A stretch of 64,000 bases of DNA from Panaeolus papilionaceus (taxonomy: Eukaryota; Basidiomycota; Agaricomycetes; Agaricales). Location of the stretch: positions 62,001 to 126,000 of the forward strand of contig JADNRZ010000025.1 of NCBI GenBank assembly GCA_015501605.1. Reading direction: 5' to 3'. The notes under the pieces were generated by a model. The model was not told the origin of the DNA. It was given only the letters and a program-made list of their open reading frames with translations, and searched no databases. Each line of letters opens with the position of its first letter. Within the stretch, counting starts at the first letter, position 1. This document shows positions 1 to 10,770 of this stretch, one piece after another. Made by a program: the position numbers and the translations under genes.

Positions 1-2
1 TC

Positions 3-434
3 TCCCTACTCGTGCCTGCTTCGAAAACAGACCCTTTCCGCACAGGTGTATCAGTGCTCATTGCTAAAGCGCCCCCCAATTCAGTCTGCTGCCCAGTCTC
101 CGCCCTTAAATCTCTTTTCGAACTCCATCCTAAACCCGATGACGCTCCCCTGTTTATCAGTGCTAACGATGAACCCATCTCCCGCAATGTGTTTATTCAG
201 CGCCTCAAGAGCACGCTTTCGGCCCTCGGTATAGATAATGCTGAGTATTCAGGCCATAGCTTTCGTCGCGGCGCTGCAACCTCAGCAGCCACCGCAGGGT
301 TCTCGGATTATGAGATTCAACTCATGGGCAGGTGGAAAAGCGACTCTTACAAGCTTTATATTGATATGCCGAAAGACCGTTTACTGTCTTTGTCATCTAA
401 CCTTTTCTCTCGTGGGTCCCAAGCGCAGTCCTAG
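3..434 (+). CDS. Tyrosine recombinase, C-terminal part (5' end outside window)
   Basis: This is the last 143 codons of a tyrosine recombinase (DNA breaking-rejoining enzyme). The frame is open to the left edge, so the start and catalytic N-terminal half are missing. The motif GHSFRRGAATSAA gives the HxxR box, followed by LMGRWKSDSYKLYI with the conserved Trp and the region where the nucleophilic Tyr is expected. The stop is TAG at 432-434. The opening residues PASKTDPF are, from knowledge of the family, typical of the recombinases in basidiomycete DIRS-like and Crypton-like elements. No reverse transcriptase is visible because the upstream part is cut off, so the element class is open. Downstream there is only CT-rich noncoding DNA. 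Confidence 0.8.
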   Translation, partial: SLLVPASKTDPFRTGVSVLIAKAPPNSVCCPVSALKSLFELHPKPDDAPLFISANDEPISRNVFIQRLKSTLSALGIDNAEYSGHSFRRGAATSAATAGFSDYEIQLMGRWKSDSYKLYIDMPKDRLLSLSSNLFSRGSQAQS

Positions 435-1239
435 CCTCCCGAGCCGCTGGCTCTTCACCTAGGGCTCATATAGGCTTGAGCTTGGTCCTGGGGGGATTGA
501 CGTCGCCCCTTCTCATTCTCATCGAGTAGGGTTCGCGTCAGTTTCCCCTTGCCGGCGAGAGAGACCGCGGCATCCAAAATCTCACATTTTGCCCGCAACC
601 TCGACAACTCGTAAACTCACCTTTCCTCAACTTGTCTGTTCCTTCCTTAACTTTCCTCAATCTCTTTCTTCTTCTCACGTTTGTGTTTTCGACTCTCTCT
701 CTCTCTCTTAATTCGAACGATCATAGACCTGCTTCCTGCGCAGTTATTGACCTAATCAGCGGCTGAACCTGATTGTACATTATGTGTTTGTGTGCGGTGA
801 TTCGGTAATGATTATAGTTTCCAGACTTAATCAAGTGTGTGGTAGTAGCATAGGCGTTGTAGATTTGTCCTGCAGCAATGATAACAGGTGACGGCCAAGG
901 TGGGTCGCGTTTTGGAAGCGGAGGAAACACCATTTTAGGAGCTGTATCTGATCAACGAGGAGCGTCAGTCCATGCGCACTCTGTCTTATAGTACGTGGAA
1001 TTTTCTTACATTTCTATATCTGGTTCATTTGACGGATTTCTGTACGATCAGTTGCGTATAACTGTATATAGCTTTCGGAAGGAAGATAATTATTAATAAA
1101 TAGAAATCGGCACAAGTTCGGTGGTTGTTAACTAAATCAATGCTAATAATAAATATACTCTCAGCCCTTATATATGATACGTGTAGCTACATAATCGAGT
1201 TGAATACACACCTTGATGTTTGTGGATTCCAGAATAGCG
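435..1239. other. Noncoding stretch after the recombinase
   Basis: About 800 bases with no gene I can support. The left half is C/T-rich and contains a (TC)n run at 691-709. This may be the 3' end of the recombinase element. The right half is A/T-rich and probably holds the promoter of the next gene. A 70-codon open frame on the minus strand (721-933) has no recognisable features. Confidence 0.5.
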
Positions 1240-2473
1240 ATGGACATAGACAAGTCTTCCCCAACGTCGTCCATCCCTACAATCCAACAAATGCTGGTAC
1301 CCAATGAGCCCAACAATGGGCCATCCGATACAAATCCAACAACTGATCCAACTCTGCACAAATCTGCCAGTGATAAAGATAAGATGATGGACGTTGATGA
1401 GGCACTGCTTCGTACCATTCCCGACAAATCACCTCCACCTCCTTCTACTCAAAACCCTACGAACGATGACACGCCGGCTCCCCCTGCATGGGACAGTCTG
1501 TATTCCACGATGCCTGTTGATGCGTGGTTTAGTGTGAGTGTGCCCTTGCATCAAACATCACCAACACTGACAATAAACAGGCTGAAGGCCACACCTTCTC
1601 ATTGGAAATTAGTCACTTCATTGAGGAGTCTGACTATATGGCGCGGATTTACCACAGCATTACGGAGTACATCACGGCTGGCTCGCAAGGTGCACCTGTT
1701 GCGGGAATGCTAAAGTCGATTCCGCTTCCTGTTCAAGGCATTACGATGGATCAAATTGGAGATTTTATGGACGTCTTTCGTGTTGATCGGTCAGTGATTT
1801 GGACTTCTTCATTTAAAAAACATACTTACAGAACCTTTTCAGGGCGTGGGGTAGTGCAGATCCCATCAAGATAGATGATAAAGACAAGATCTTTGGGTGC
1901 ATTGCCGTTGCCCAGGCTTGGGGCTTTCGATCTTTGGAGGAGAAGTTCATCAATCAGCTTGATCTCGCATCCCAGAGTGCTGCCCTTCAGCTCTACGTCG
2001 CCGTTGAATTCAAGAGAAGGACTCCGCTTCTTTCCGATGTGTTGAACCAATTGGTATTCACGCCTTTAAATGTTTCAGATGGGTTAGAACGGGTCCCGGC
2101 AAATTTATATCGAAGACTTACTCGAGCGCGGGATGCGATTATGATCCAACGTGCCAATATTGCTGCACATTTCCCAAGCATCTCACGATTGGATCAGTGC
2201 CCCCAACACGACCAATGCGAAATCATGTGCGACTATTTGTGGCGAGTTCATCTAACGAAGCCCTTGTTGAAGACACAACGCCCTGCCAAAGAATGTCGTG
2301 ATTCATTTATAGAGGCGATTAAGGAAAACGACGTAATTACAAGAGCGTGTGGCGATCATCTCTGCCACGACATAACACAATTTGGCAAGTGGAAAGACCG
2401 GTGGGACAGGGAGGAGTTCATTTTGAAGGACCTGAACGAAAGGGTTGAAAGGGTTATTCTTGAAAGCGAGTGA
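1240..2473 (+). CDS. BTB/POZ-like domain protein, 3 exons
   Basis: Model: exons 1240-1533, 1581-1789 and 1843-2473, giving 377 aa with all phases consistent. Introns are 47 and 53 nt (GTGAGT...ACAG and GTCAGT...TCAG). ATG at 1240 is chosen because it begins an MDIDK peptide; an in-frame ATG at 1216 is the alternative. Residues 1-98 are Pro/Ser/Asp-rich and look disordered. The folded part has the pattern HTFSLEISHF...DYMARI, then IPLPVQGITMDQIGDFM and AQAWGFRSLEEK. This matches the large family of Agaricomycete BTB/POZ-like proteins, which are thought to mediate protein-protein contacts, for example with cullin adaptors. The C-terminus has several Cys/His residues (CPQHDQCEIMC, CGDHLCHD). The actual role is unknown. 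A relative lies just downstream. Confidence 0.65.
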
Positions 2474-2607
2474 TTTGTGTTGAATAAAATAATAGATGGC
2501 ATGTTTTTAGTCTGTTTAATAACGATATAAGATGTTGAAGGCTGTTAACTCACTTTTCATCCAACAAATCATCTGTTATTCGCCTCCTATTGTTCAAACC
2601 CATCAAT

Positions 2608-3571
2608 ATGTCTTCTGCCCAATCCACCCAAGCTCCAATGTCGCTCTTCCCGTCGGAGAGGACAAGCCCTGTCCTCGTAATGGTGTGTTGAATCGATTGT
2701 TGCGTTCTGATCTACAAGTAATGAGCTGCCTTAGGTCAAAAATACCAAGTTTTGGCTGACCAAAAACGAGCTATCTTGTTTCTCCGGGGTGTTCCATGGC
2801 TTGTTTGTCGACTCCCCCGAGTTAGGCAGCAGCAACAAGGGGACACTCAATAATCCGCTCATTCTCCATGGCCCCGAGCTGGAGCAATTTGAGCCGCTCA
2901 TTCGCTGGATCAAGTTTGGTTCGAAGTAAGTCATTGCATATGCTTTAACGAGGGGATTATTAGATACTAACCATTGTTGAAGACCGCCAGCTGGACGACC
3001 ATTTACAAAGACAGACCTCATCGGGATGCTTCACCTTGCAGTGGAATGGGATATGCCTGATGCCCAGAAGTTTTGCTTCAATGGTTTATCTGCCATGGTG
3101 CAGGATCCCTTCTTCCTGCTTCGTGTGGCAACGAGCTATCGTAAATGGGATATGTTAGAGTCATTAGTTAAGGAGGCGGCGATGTACAGGTTGATCGACT
3201 GGTCCTGGGACGAACCATCCATCTACATGCCCCTGATGAAACTCCGGATTCGGTTGGATGAGGTGCGCCGCTTTGTGGCAGCAGTTCCAAAGGAGATACC
3301 CCAGGATGAGGACTGTGTCAACCATGGTAAATGTACAGCGCAGTGGCGAAATGATTGGAGGACTCACATAACGGAAGCCGTGTTCCACCCAACCCACTCC
3401 CTTCCCCTGAAAAAATGCTTTGCCGTCATGACTGAGAAATCTCCACATCCCAGCAAGTGTCGCATTGCAGCTTTGTCGGAGATGCACTGGGGGGACGCCT
3501 ACACATTGAGGATGATCTCGTCAATGACACTGTCAATGCAATCAAGTTCAACTATTCGGGTAAAACATTAG
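2608..3571 (+). CDS. BTB/POZ-like domain protein, 3 exons, probable C-terminal frameshift
   Basis: Exons 2608-2682, 2735-2925 and 2983-3571 give 284 aa in phase. Introns are 52 and 57 nt; the second has a TACTAA branch-like site. After a short leader, VKNTKFWLTKNELSCFS and FHGLFVDSPEL are the usual start of an Agaricomycete BTB/POZ-like domain (residues about 26-70), followed by LEQFEPLIRWIKFG. The C-terminal half is helical and resembles the preceding gene, including a matching Cys/His segment. The printed frame ends at TAG 3569-3571 after WGDAYTLRMIS. Another frame over the same bases reads HIEDDLVNDTVNAIKF and stops at 3595-3597, which fits the family better, so a one-base indel near 3505 is likely. 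Function unknown. Confidence 0.55.
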
Positions 3572-3846
3572 CTATTTTTAACATCATAGATAGTTAGAGT
3601 ACTTACTCTGGTGTGCAGTGGTTATCGGTAGATAGTATCGTGTTTGTGTATTGTCTTTCAGTAGTAAGCCATAGATTTCTGTATAATCGTCAAGGTAGTT
3701 AAGTTGTTCTAAATGCAACTATCTATCTACTGAGTTGTTTGTCCGACTAAATCGTGCGTATTGATAAAATAAAATAAAAACCGAAAATGCAGAAGAAACA
3801 TCGTAAATATTGAAGGCGATAAATAGCTAAACTATGTAGAAATACT

Positions 3847-6238
3847 TTACTTATACGCTCCAAATGCTTGTACCAAGTTGTCGTTACTGAATGTTGGATG
3901 CACCTCGTTTTTTCGTAAGACCCGGCCTGATATCTTTACTCGTGATTCCAGGTCGGATACCTCAACCACTTTAAAAATATTGCCTGCCTGGCTACCGCGT
4001 AGAACAACCACGACATCGTTCTTGCATCGTGGGGGCATTGCCGTCACTGTATGATAGCCCAATTCTATTACCTTCATACGGTCGCGAACCTTGACCATCC
4101 CAGGAGTTGAGCCCCTCTCTATTAGCTGCACAATGTGGTTCGGATTGTTTACGTGAACTAGCTTGATGCGTTGGTGGAAGCATGCATCTACAAGCCAGTA
4201 TGGATCCACATTCACCGCAGGGGTTGAAGGGTCGGATTCGGGGAAGTTTGTTGCGTCGTCCACAATCGGCAGACTGCTTGTGGTTTCGGCCGAATTTGTA
4301 GTGTTGGACTCGCAACTTTCGCCACTGATTGCACTGCCTTCAAGGGTATGTGACGTGTTGATGGGCTGCAGTGGTTTCATGCGTTTTGCAGTTGAGTTTG
4401 CCAAGAGTGGGAGCAAGTAGTCGGTAGGGTCGTCACTATGATCAGGGGTTAGCTTATGGAAGATAACAGAAAAAAGTGTTAATGTACATTAGTGAGATAT
4501 CTTCATGCTTAACCTCAATGGTGTTGTTGCTGCGAAGGACAGACTCAAGCTGAATCCATATCCGTCCGTCAGGATGTGTATCCTTCACGCATCCCCGTTG
4601 ACCTTTGAGGGGATGGTGTCCCGTTATGTATACTCGCCTCCCTTTGAAGCGTGCATATTGGTCAAAGTCAGAGATGTTGGTGCATTTCTCGCCTGCTGGT
4701 AGGTGATAAGATTGTTGAAATGAAGGGCAGAAAAACTCTGCTTCGATGGTGGCGACCTGAAACTTTTCAAACTATGCGTTAGTTGGCTTAGGAATCAATA
4801 TACAGATGACGCTTACCTCTTTTCTCGTCAAATCCGACCATATGGTGATATGAGATTCCTCCACATTAGTTATCCAACCGTTGTACCCTTCCACGGTTCC
4901 GTTATAATCATTGCCTGGTCGCCAATTACAAAATGCCGGCGAATATCACTGAGAGGGATCGACTCCAGACCATGTTCGTCAAATCGAATCTCAGCAGTGT
5001 GCGCAGAACACCCAACAACTTCGCCCACTAAACCCACAAAGTCACCGCATGAAACCCGAACACGAGCTCCAGGTCGAATGTTGGATTGGTAAATCCGCTC
5101 ATATAGCACAACCAGGTGACCTTCGTCGACCAGGGGACAACCAGCGAAGCGTTGTATCTCTTGAGTAGTGGGTAAAGCACCCATATCCGTTGTAAAATTG
5201 ATGTCATCGAGTTTTGCGCTTTTCCAAGACCACGACGTCTGGGCATCCATTGGGTCCTTGTAGGCGACAACGACTGACCAGCTTTTCGCTACACCCCCAC
5301 CGTTGAGGACAGGAACAATAAGACCAATTGTCCCATTAATGGTGTTCCATTTCTCTCTACAGTCTCGAATACGAACCCAAAGGGGCATTTTTCGCGGAGT
5401 GCTGGTCACGCAAAGCCGACGCTGGTCCTGAGGAACTGGCTTTAATAAGGGAGTGATCAGCCCTGGAATTCCTTCGATAGTTGCTCGTGCGAGGATTTCA
5501 GTCGAGGCTTCAATGTAAATACGTCCGGGATGTGTTGCGTTGAACATTGCGGATAACCCTGCTCTATTTGGCATGGTGGGATGAGTAGCACGATCCAATA
5601 TAGTGAATACGGCCTCTTCCTCGTGTCCTCCCTGTATAGAATATCATAAGGCTTCCAGGTGGTACGTATCTCCAGACTGAGATGACTTACATGGCAGGGA
5701 ACGACCCAGAGAAGATCACGAGGAGAGATGGTGTACTCTTCATTATCTTCGTCTTCCAGGAAACTGCGACTCCCCTCGTTGTTGGCCCGGTTGCATGCCC
5801 TGTCTAGGAATTCCCTCCAGTACCGCTCCCTGTCTTGATTGTGCTGGTCATCTCGATCTAATGTAGTTCCACGGCTAGTACCTAGGTAGATTGTATTAGT
5901 TCAATATTGCAAAACGACAAACACATACCTTGTTCAATTTGAATTGAATCGTCTTGGAGAAACGACGACATGTCTTCGTCTTCATCATCTTCATCAGACG
6001 TTTCTCCTACATTTGCCTTGTCATCAATAAACACATTCGCTGTCCTTCTCTCCCGACGCCTATCGTGTCCCTGCCGGGTACTTGATGTCCTTGTACCATC
6101 CTCCTTTCCGTGCTGCGTCATGTTCTCATCTTCTTCGTCCTCCGAGTCGGACGTGTTCTCAACTCGTTCTGACATGCCTTCACAATCCCTATTTTGTGAT
6201 ATGTTTCCTGTTGATTCGCTCTCAGCACTGAAACCCAT
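3847..6238 (-). CDS. Spt5-like transcription elongation factor paralog (NGN + KOW), frameshifted
   Basis: Exons on the minus strand: 6238-5929, 5881-5691, 5631-4817, 4756-4488 and 4435-3847. All junction phases fit except inside the 815-nt third exon, which is one base short. The product would be about 724 aa. The N-terminus is acidic (TSDSEDEEDEN, DEDDEDEDM). Next comes an NGN-like domain: RDLLWVVPCH joined across an intron to GGHEEEAVFTILD, then HPGRIYIEA. KOW-like segments follow: WVRIRDCREKWN, RPGARVRVSCGDFVGLVGEV, FKGRRVYITGHHPLKGQRG, and a C-terminal segment near DVVVVLRGSQAGNIFKV. Canonical Spt5 binds Spt4 and RNA polymerase II. This is a diverged paralog of the kind expanded in agarics, and its role is not known. 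In the third exon the frame shifts near 4905: IITEPWKGTTVG-stop in one frame, GTVEGYNGWITNVEES in the next. An upstream short exon (ATG near 6425) cannot be excluded. Confidence 0.72.
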
Positions 6239-6850
6239 CGAGTTAATCAAGAGGTTGGCACCTCACCTTGTTCAATCGGGTCCTGAATGTCGACTGACCC
6301 TTCATTCTGACAAATTGTACCATTGAGCTGTGCAAGTGTACAGGTGCGTTGTCCTCTCCTTTCTTACCATAGCTCTCCAGCTACGCTTGCGAGATTTAGT
6401 CGTCGTGAGGTTTTCCGTATGTTGCATGATCACACGTTGATGTATATTCCTGGTCTTTCTTGACGTTTGCTGGTGGTTTCTTTTTATATTCCAAAACAAA
6501 ATGTTATCTACTATATCTATTATTACTTGATTTAACTACGGGGAGAGGGATGGGACCGAAGGGTGTTTGAATGGATGTGTATGGTGCGAAAAGAAGAACC
6601 GGGGTGCCATGTGAACAGGGATACACGACGTAGACTTTAGGGGAGGCCTTTTTTCGGAAGTTCAAGCTCCGCTGATAGCCTTTGATGCTGCCGATATGGT
6701 TGCCGGAGCTCCCATCATTATTCAAACTCCGACCTCACCTCATGTAACCGTATGCCGTCCTTTATCTAGGCATGTTTTTAAGCCTAATTTTGAGATAAGG
6801 TGGTACTCTCTTAATTAGTGCTTCGTTTAATCTCTCGAAGATTTATGCCA
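6239..6850. other. Upstream region of the Spt5-like gene
   Basis: No supported gene. On the minus strand a possible upstream exon starting MQHTENL (ATG near 6425) with a GTAAGA donor, and a second piece ending in the sequence ATTGAACAAG before GTGAGG (6258-6320), look like exons, but I could not join them in frame with the main first exon. From 6504 to 6850 I see only short open frames without features. Confidence 0.35.
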
Positions 6851-6864
6851 CAAATCTTCGCGGA

Positions 6865-7020
6865 ATTAGGCGCAACCTCGAAGTTGTGCCACGATTTTTC
6901 GAGAGATTAGGCGCAACTTCGAAGTTGTGCCACAAATGTTCGAGGTATTAGGCGCAACCTTCGAAGGTTGTGCCACAAATGTTCGGGAAATTAGGCACAA
7001 CTTCGAAGGTTGTGCCACCC
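6865..7020. repeat. Tandem repeat of 41-43-bp units with internal inverted repeat
   Basis: Four units start at ATTAGGC(G/A)CAAC in 6865, 6906, 6947 and 6990, spaced 41, 41 and 43 bp. Each carries a Ttcga-centred palindrome (for example AACCTTCGAAGGTT at 6956-6969) followed by GTGCCACAAATGTTCG. A degenerate unit may precede them at about 6815-6860. Each unit could form a small hairpin. The function is unknown. Confidence 0.8.
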
Positions 7021-7104
7021 CCAGCGCTACGATAGGGTGTAGATAGTGCCTGCATACTGATACATCAAACATTGGGTCATAGGTAATAAATGTGCAGAAG
7101 GCGC

Positions 7105-7300
7105 ACCATACAATGCATGAGCATTGAAGTCCAATATTACAGCGCATTTATCACTCCAACGAATCATAATACTTCTGAACACCGATCACGGCAACAAATA
7201 TCGACCAAGTTCGAAGTGACCTGCGGGAAGCGGGTGGAGCGAGGTTCGAGGAGGGCACCAGCAACGAGGGTTCCAGTAGAGATAAATCCAGGTAAAGTAA
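7105..7300. repeat. Unit-junction sequence of the ABC/GTPase array, left-most copy
   Basis: The stretch from TGCATGAGCATTGAAG to GAGGGCACCAGCAACGAG is found again at 60398-60545 in the same orientation, where it is interrupted by a copia LTR. Diverged versions of its second half lie at about 19050-19170 and 45650-45760. It therefore marks the joint between successive array units and sits just upstream of each ABC copy. Confidence 0.65.
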
Positions 7301-8064
7301 TCGAACACCTCAACTTCGTATATCCCCTCCTTATCCTCGTCCCGATTTTCTTTGTTTCCTGAAGTGATTAGGAGCTGGAAGATGGGATTGAAAATGATGA
7401 ATGATGGGTTCGAGCGGAGATTAAATTTGACGAACCAACTTCTGTTCAACTTGAACCTCTTCCTTGTTCGTCTTTGTGCCCACATACCACGTCTTTCGGT
7501 TCTTCTCGTTTCACTCGACTCATGAGTGAGCTCCTATTCTTGTGTGATTTCTTTCAAATATTTATCAAGCATTGGACTATGGCGGCTTTAGGGTGGTTGC
7601 GTTGAAGATGATGACGTTGTGGATGGACAGGCCTGTTAGGGCTGTTAGGTTGAATGATGATGTTGCGGATGGACGGGACAGGTAGAGGCGCATTCTCCAC
7701 AGACGTTTTCATTTTCATTTTCATTTTCGTATTTTGGTATTCTCATAATTGCTCTCACAATTATCATTTTCTTTGGTGTCGCTTGTCAAAGTCGGCACTT
7801 AAATGAGACAGGGAAAGCGGACACCAGACCGCTCTCGTTCATCGCTTTCTGAGGGACAACCGTAAATCTTCTGTAGTCTTATCTCTCCAGAGTTATAGAC
7901 CCGTGGACTGCATAACCCTCTCTGCACCTCTATACGTTTCTTTTCATTTGTTACTCCGAAGGTGGCCCGAAGGTATGTGGGTCTATAAATGCCTTATCAT
8001 TGTCGTGCTCCATTTTCCTTATTCTCCCCCTCCTTCCTCCCTCTCTGCTTCTGCACCTTACTTT
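7301..8064. other. Upstream region of ABC copy 1
   Basis: Noncoding. It matches the upstream regions of the other units (for example 14230-14640, 19250-19500, 38700-39120, 45840-46100), including the shared GTTCGAGCGGAGATT(G/A)AA sequence near 7410. It contains an imperfect two-copy direct repeat at 7590-7690 (GTTGAA-GATGATG..TGGATGGAC) and a short (TTTTCA)n run near 7708-7730. Confidence 0.5.
7984..7990 (+). promoter_or_regulatory. TATA box of ABC copy 1
   Basis: TATAAAT lies 81 bases before the degenerate ABC start codon. The same CTATAAAT in the same context is found before ABC copy 3 (19674) and copy 5 (46273), so it is an ancestral core promoter element. Confidence 0.5.
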
Positions 8065-9693
8065 ATGACCTCAAAGACGAAAAACAACAATGACGAGCAA
8101 TCCTATATCGCGATTGCGAATGTTAAGGCTACCAAAGTAAATCCCACCTCACCTGAATAACTCGCAGAGCCTGGCGCCACAATATTCCCGCATGCTCTTT
8201 GTGTCTGGACGCTCAAAGTAGCTCATTCAAGCAGCCATTCCATAGGAATGACTACCGCGAATTGTCATAGTCATACGGCCTCTTCAGCCCCCATTCCTCA
8301 CGTTTTGCATATTCAGCCAGGTCTGGGGCGTGGTCGAAGAACCGGTCATGATGCAGCTGAGCAGTGTGTTATTGAGGGCAGTGGAGAACTGGCATGGGGG
8401 TTATCATGTGCGCGGTGGTGATAATACTGGGGTGGGCGCTCTCCATGGCGTTTATGACCTGATAGAGGTATGCATCATTCTTTGTATGCGCCTGTTCCGT
8501 GATTACTGACCTTCGTTTCTCAGGGAACTCGCATTATCGCAGCTGCACAGGAGAGTAACGACGCGTTTATTATGTATCTCATGCACGGTATGTCATCTTC
8601 CGTTCTATCTGGGGTTCCTATTGATCTATTGTCAAAATAGCGCGACTGCGCGTCGACCTCCCCGCATCCCAAGTTATATCCGTTCTTCATTACGCCCATG
8701 ATTACCAAACTCTGATCGACTATTTATAGACAATATCTCTAAATCTGAAGCGACTGCCAACAACGCCCGGCAATCCCTCCTCCACCGTCTCGTTGTTCTC
8801 CCCCATCCTCGTATCGATCTCACAGATTCTGCTCATTTTCCACTTCTCCGCACCACTGATAGGCTGATTTTCGCCATTGTCTGCATACTGAGGCCCATAC
8901 GATGAATCTGGCTCATCTCATCTCCAACGTCGCAGAATTCAAGAAGGCATACGACAAACTCGCCGCCGTCACCGTCGAAGTTGGAAGATGGGTACGAGAT
9001 GCGGTTGGATCCAATGCAGGAGTTGTTTAGTGTTTAGTGTCAATCTCTATAATGATAAGCAGCTTCCGCTTGCGAAGGAGCTGGAGGGGTTGAGGAAGAC
9101 GGTCGACGTGAGTGGAGGCGAGAAGCAGAAGTTGGTTGCGTGAGTCATGCTTTCTGTCTTTTTCAATGCATTGTCGTGATACTGATGTTTTCTGTTACCT
9201 TCCCAGTGCGCGTACTTTCATGCGCTTCCATTCCAACCTCATCAAATTCGTCACTGTGGATGAGCCGAGTCAGCACTAGACGCAGAAGCAGAGCTACGAC
9301 TGTTCCAAAGACTCGTAAAAGCGAGAGAAGGGAAGACGATGGTATTCGTAACGCACCGTTTCGGTGGGTTGGTCAAGGAGGCCGATTTAGTAGTGTGAGT
9401 GTCTCATCCTTTTCGCGTCGTCTTTTTTTTCGTGTGGATTCCTCTGTTTGTCTGACTGGATTTCACTCCTTTATCCCCTCATACTTCGATTTTCACTTTT
9501 TAATTCAACGTGAGACTAAACTCAATACTGACCGTCGACGATCAACAGGTGCATGACGGACGGTACAATAGCCGAGATGGGCACGCACGAGGAGTTGATG
9601 AAGAATGACGGCGAGTACGCTAAGTTGTATTATATTCAAGCTAACGTGTTCGCGCCTGGTGGGGTCATTGGTGAGGGTGATGCTACTGCGTAG
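8065..9693 (+). pseudogene. ABC half-transporter-like pseudogene, copy 1
   Basis: Recognisable pieces of the array's ABC gene: an N-terminal leader (MTSKTKNNNDEQ), the small exon TRIIAAAQESNDAFIMYL (8520-8590), EFKKAYDKLA near 8940, then the second half of the nucleotide-binding domain with LEDGYEMRLDPMQE, the signature VSGGEKQKLVA (9107-9140), a Walker B stretch, an H-loop VTHRFGGLV and the C-terminus ending at TAG 9691. Lesions: an early in-frame stop (GAA TAA at 8155-8160), several indels, and a deletion near 8975 that removes the second membrane part and Walker A, joining VTVE directly to KLEDGY. It cannot encode a transporter. The intact ancestor would have been a membrane ATPase; the substrate is unknown. 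Confidence 0.75.
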
Positions 9694-9877
9694 GCGATGG
9701 ACATACCAGGGAACGTGGGGAGGGAGACTAAACCCAATCAAATGTCGAGTACGCGTGATACGTGATATGGACACTATTGAATTTGATTTGATTAGAGATC
9801 AGTTGTAGATTATATATGATTAATGAATGAACATGTAACAGAATTAAATTGACGTCAAAGCTTGACTATCACCATTA

Positions 9878-10504
9878 GGGTCGTTCAGAGTAGAGCATTT
9901 CGACTTGATTTCGTTTTTATTTCGTTTTCATTTCAGATTCCATTTGGGACGTGCCGAGCGTCCGGCATTGGCTAAGGCTGGTGGTGAGCCAGGTGAGGTA
10001 ACGATGTCATTTCGCCTTTCAGCTCGCCTGCTCCCTTTGCTCCTCGAGTCCCTTGAGGCTCGCTGCTTCAGTCAAAGCATTGCTACATTCTTAGCTCTTG
10101 ATAATGTATCTATAATTTTACTGGAAATATATTTAATCACATTATTATACGACTTCAAAACTCTTAAATTCAATCTCATGAACAGCTCTCAACATCAATG
10201 AAGTATTTGGGTAGTACTGTCTTTAATATTGGCATAAAAAGCTGTAAAAATTACAGTTAACAGCGGAGATATACTAAAACCCTATATCTTACCTATATTG
10301 AGCATTATGGTCAGAAACAGAGGAGACCTTGAGTGAACACCCTTGCACACCAATCTGATTTCGTTCATTTCAGATTAGAGTCAAAGTTGACTGATCATTT
10401 CGGAATTTACCGATGCATGCCGGAGCTGCCGAGACTCAAATGAAAACGAAATCAAAATGAAATTAAATCGAAATGAAGGCGAAATGGTCTACTCTGAACG
10501 ACCC
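9878..10504. mobile_element. Mariner-like MITE, TA target duplication
   Basis: A 627-bp element with terminal inverted repeats that begin GGGTCGTTCAGAGTAGA (perfect for 17 bp, then imperfect for about 60 bp) and flanking TA at 9876-9877 and 10505-10506. No coding capacity is visible. The equivalent downstream region of ABC copies 3 and 4 (22228 and 43081) runs through without it, which gives a paralogous empty site. Confidence 0.85.
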
Positions 10505-10770
10505 TAATGATATTTATTTCAGTTCACGAGTGACCGTATTCATCAACCGAGCTTCAGTTTCGCTGCTTATGTTGATCGAGATAACCGCATCCTTCCAGGC
10601 TGAAGCGTTCGTGTGACTTGCCATGCTGAATCCACGAGGCAAGCTGACGATGCCTTAGATTGCTTGGAATGCAAATTTGCTGCGATGGTGTCGCTTCCTC
10701 TCTCACCACCATTACGCCTCTTTTAAAGCATAATCATAACCCCACAATCACTACTCCTTTCTCCAACATC

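Noticed and set aside
721..933. 70-codon minus-strand open frame
   Set aside because: No domain, no splice partner and no upstream context. It is expected by chance in a noncoding stretch.
6238..6500. Additional upstream exons of the Spt5-like gene
   Set aside because: Two exon-like pieces exist, but no combination of splice sites joins them in frame to the main first exon.
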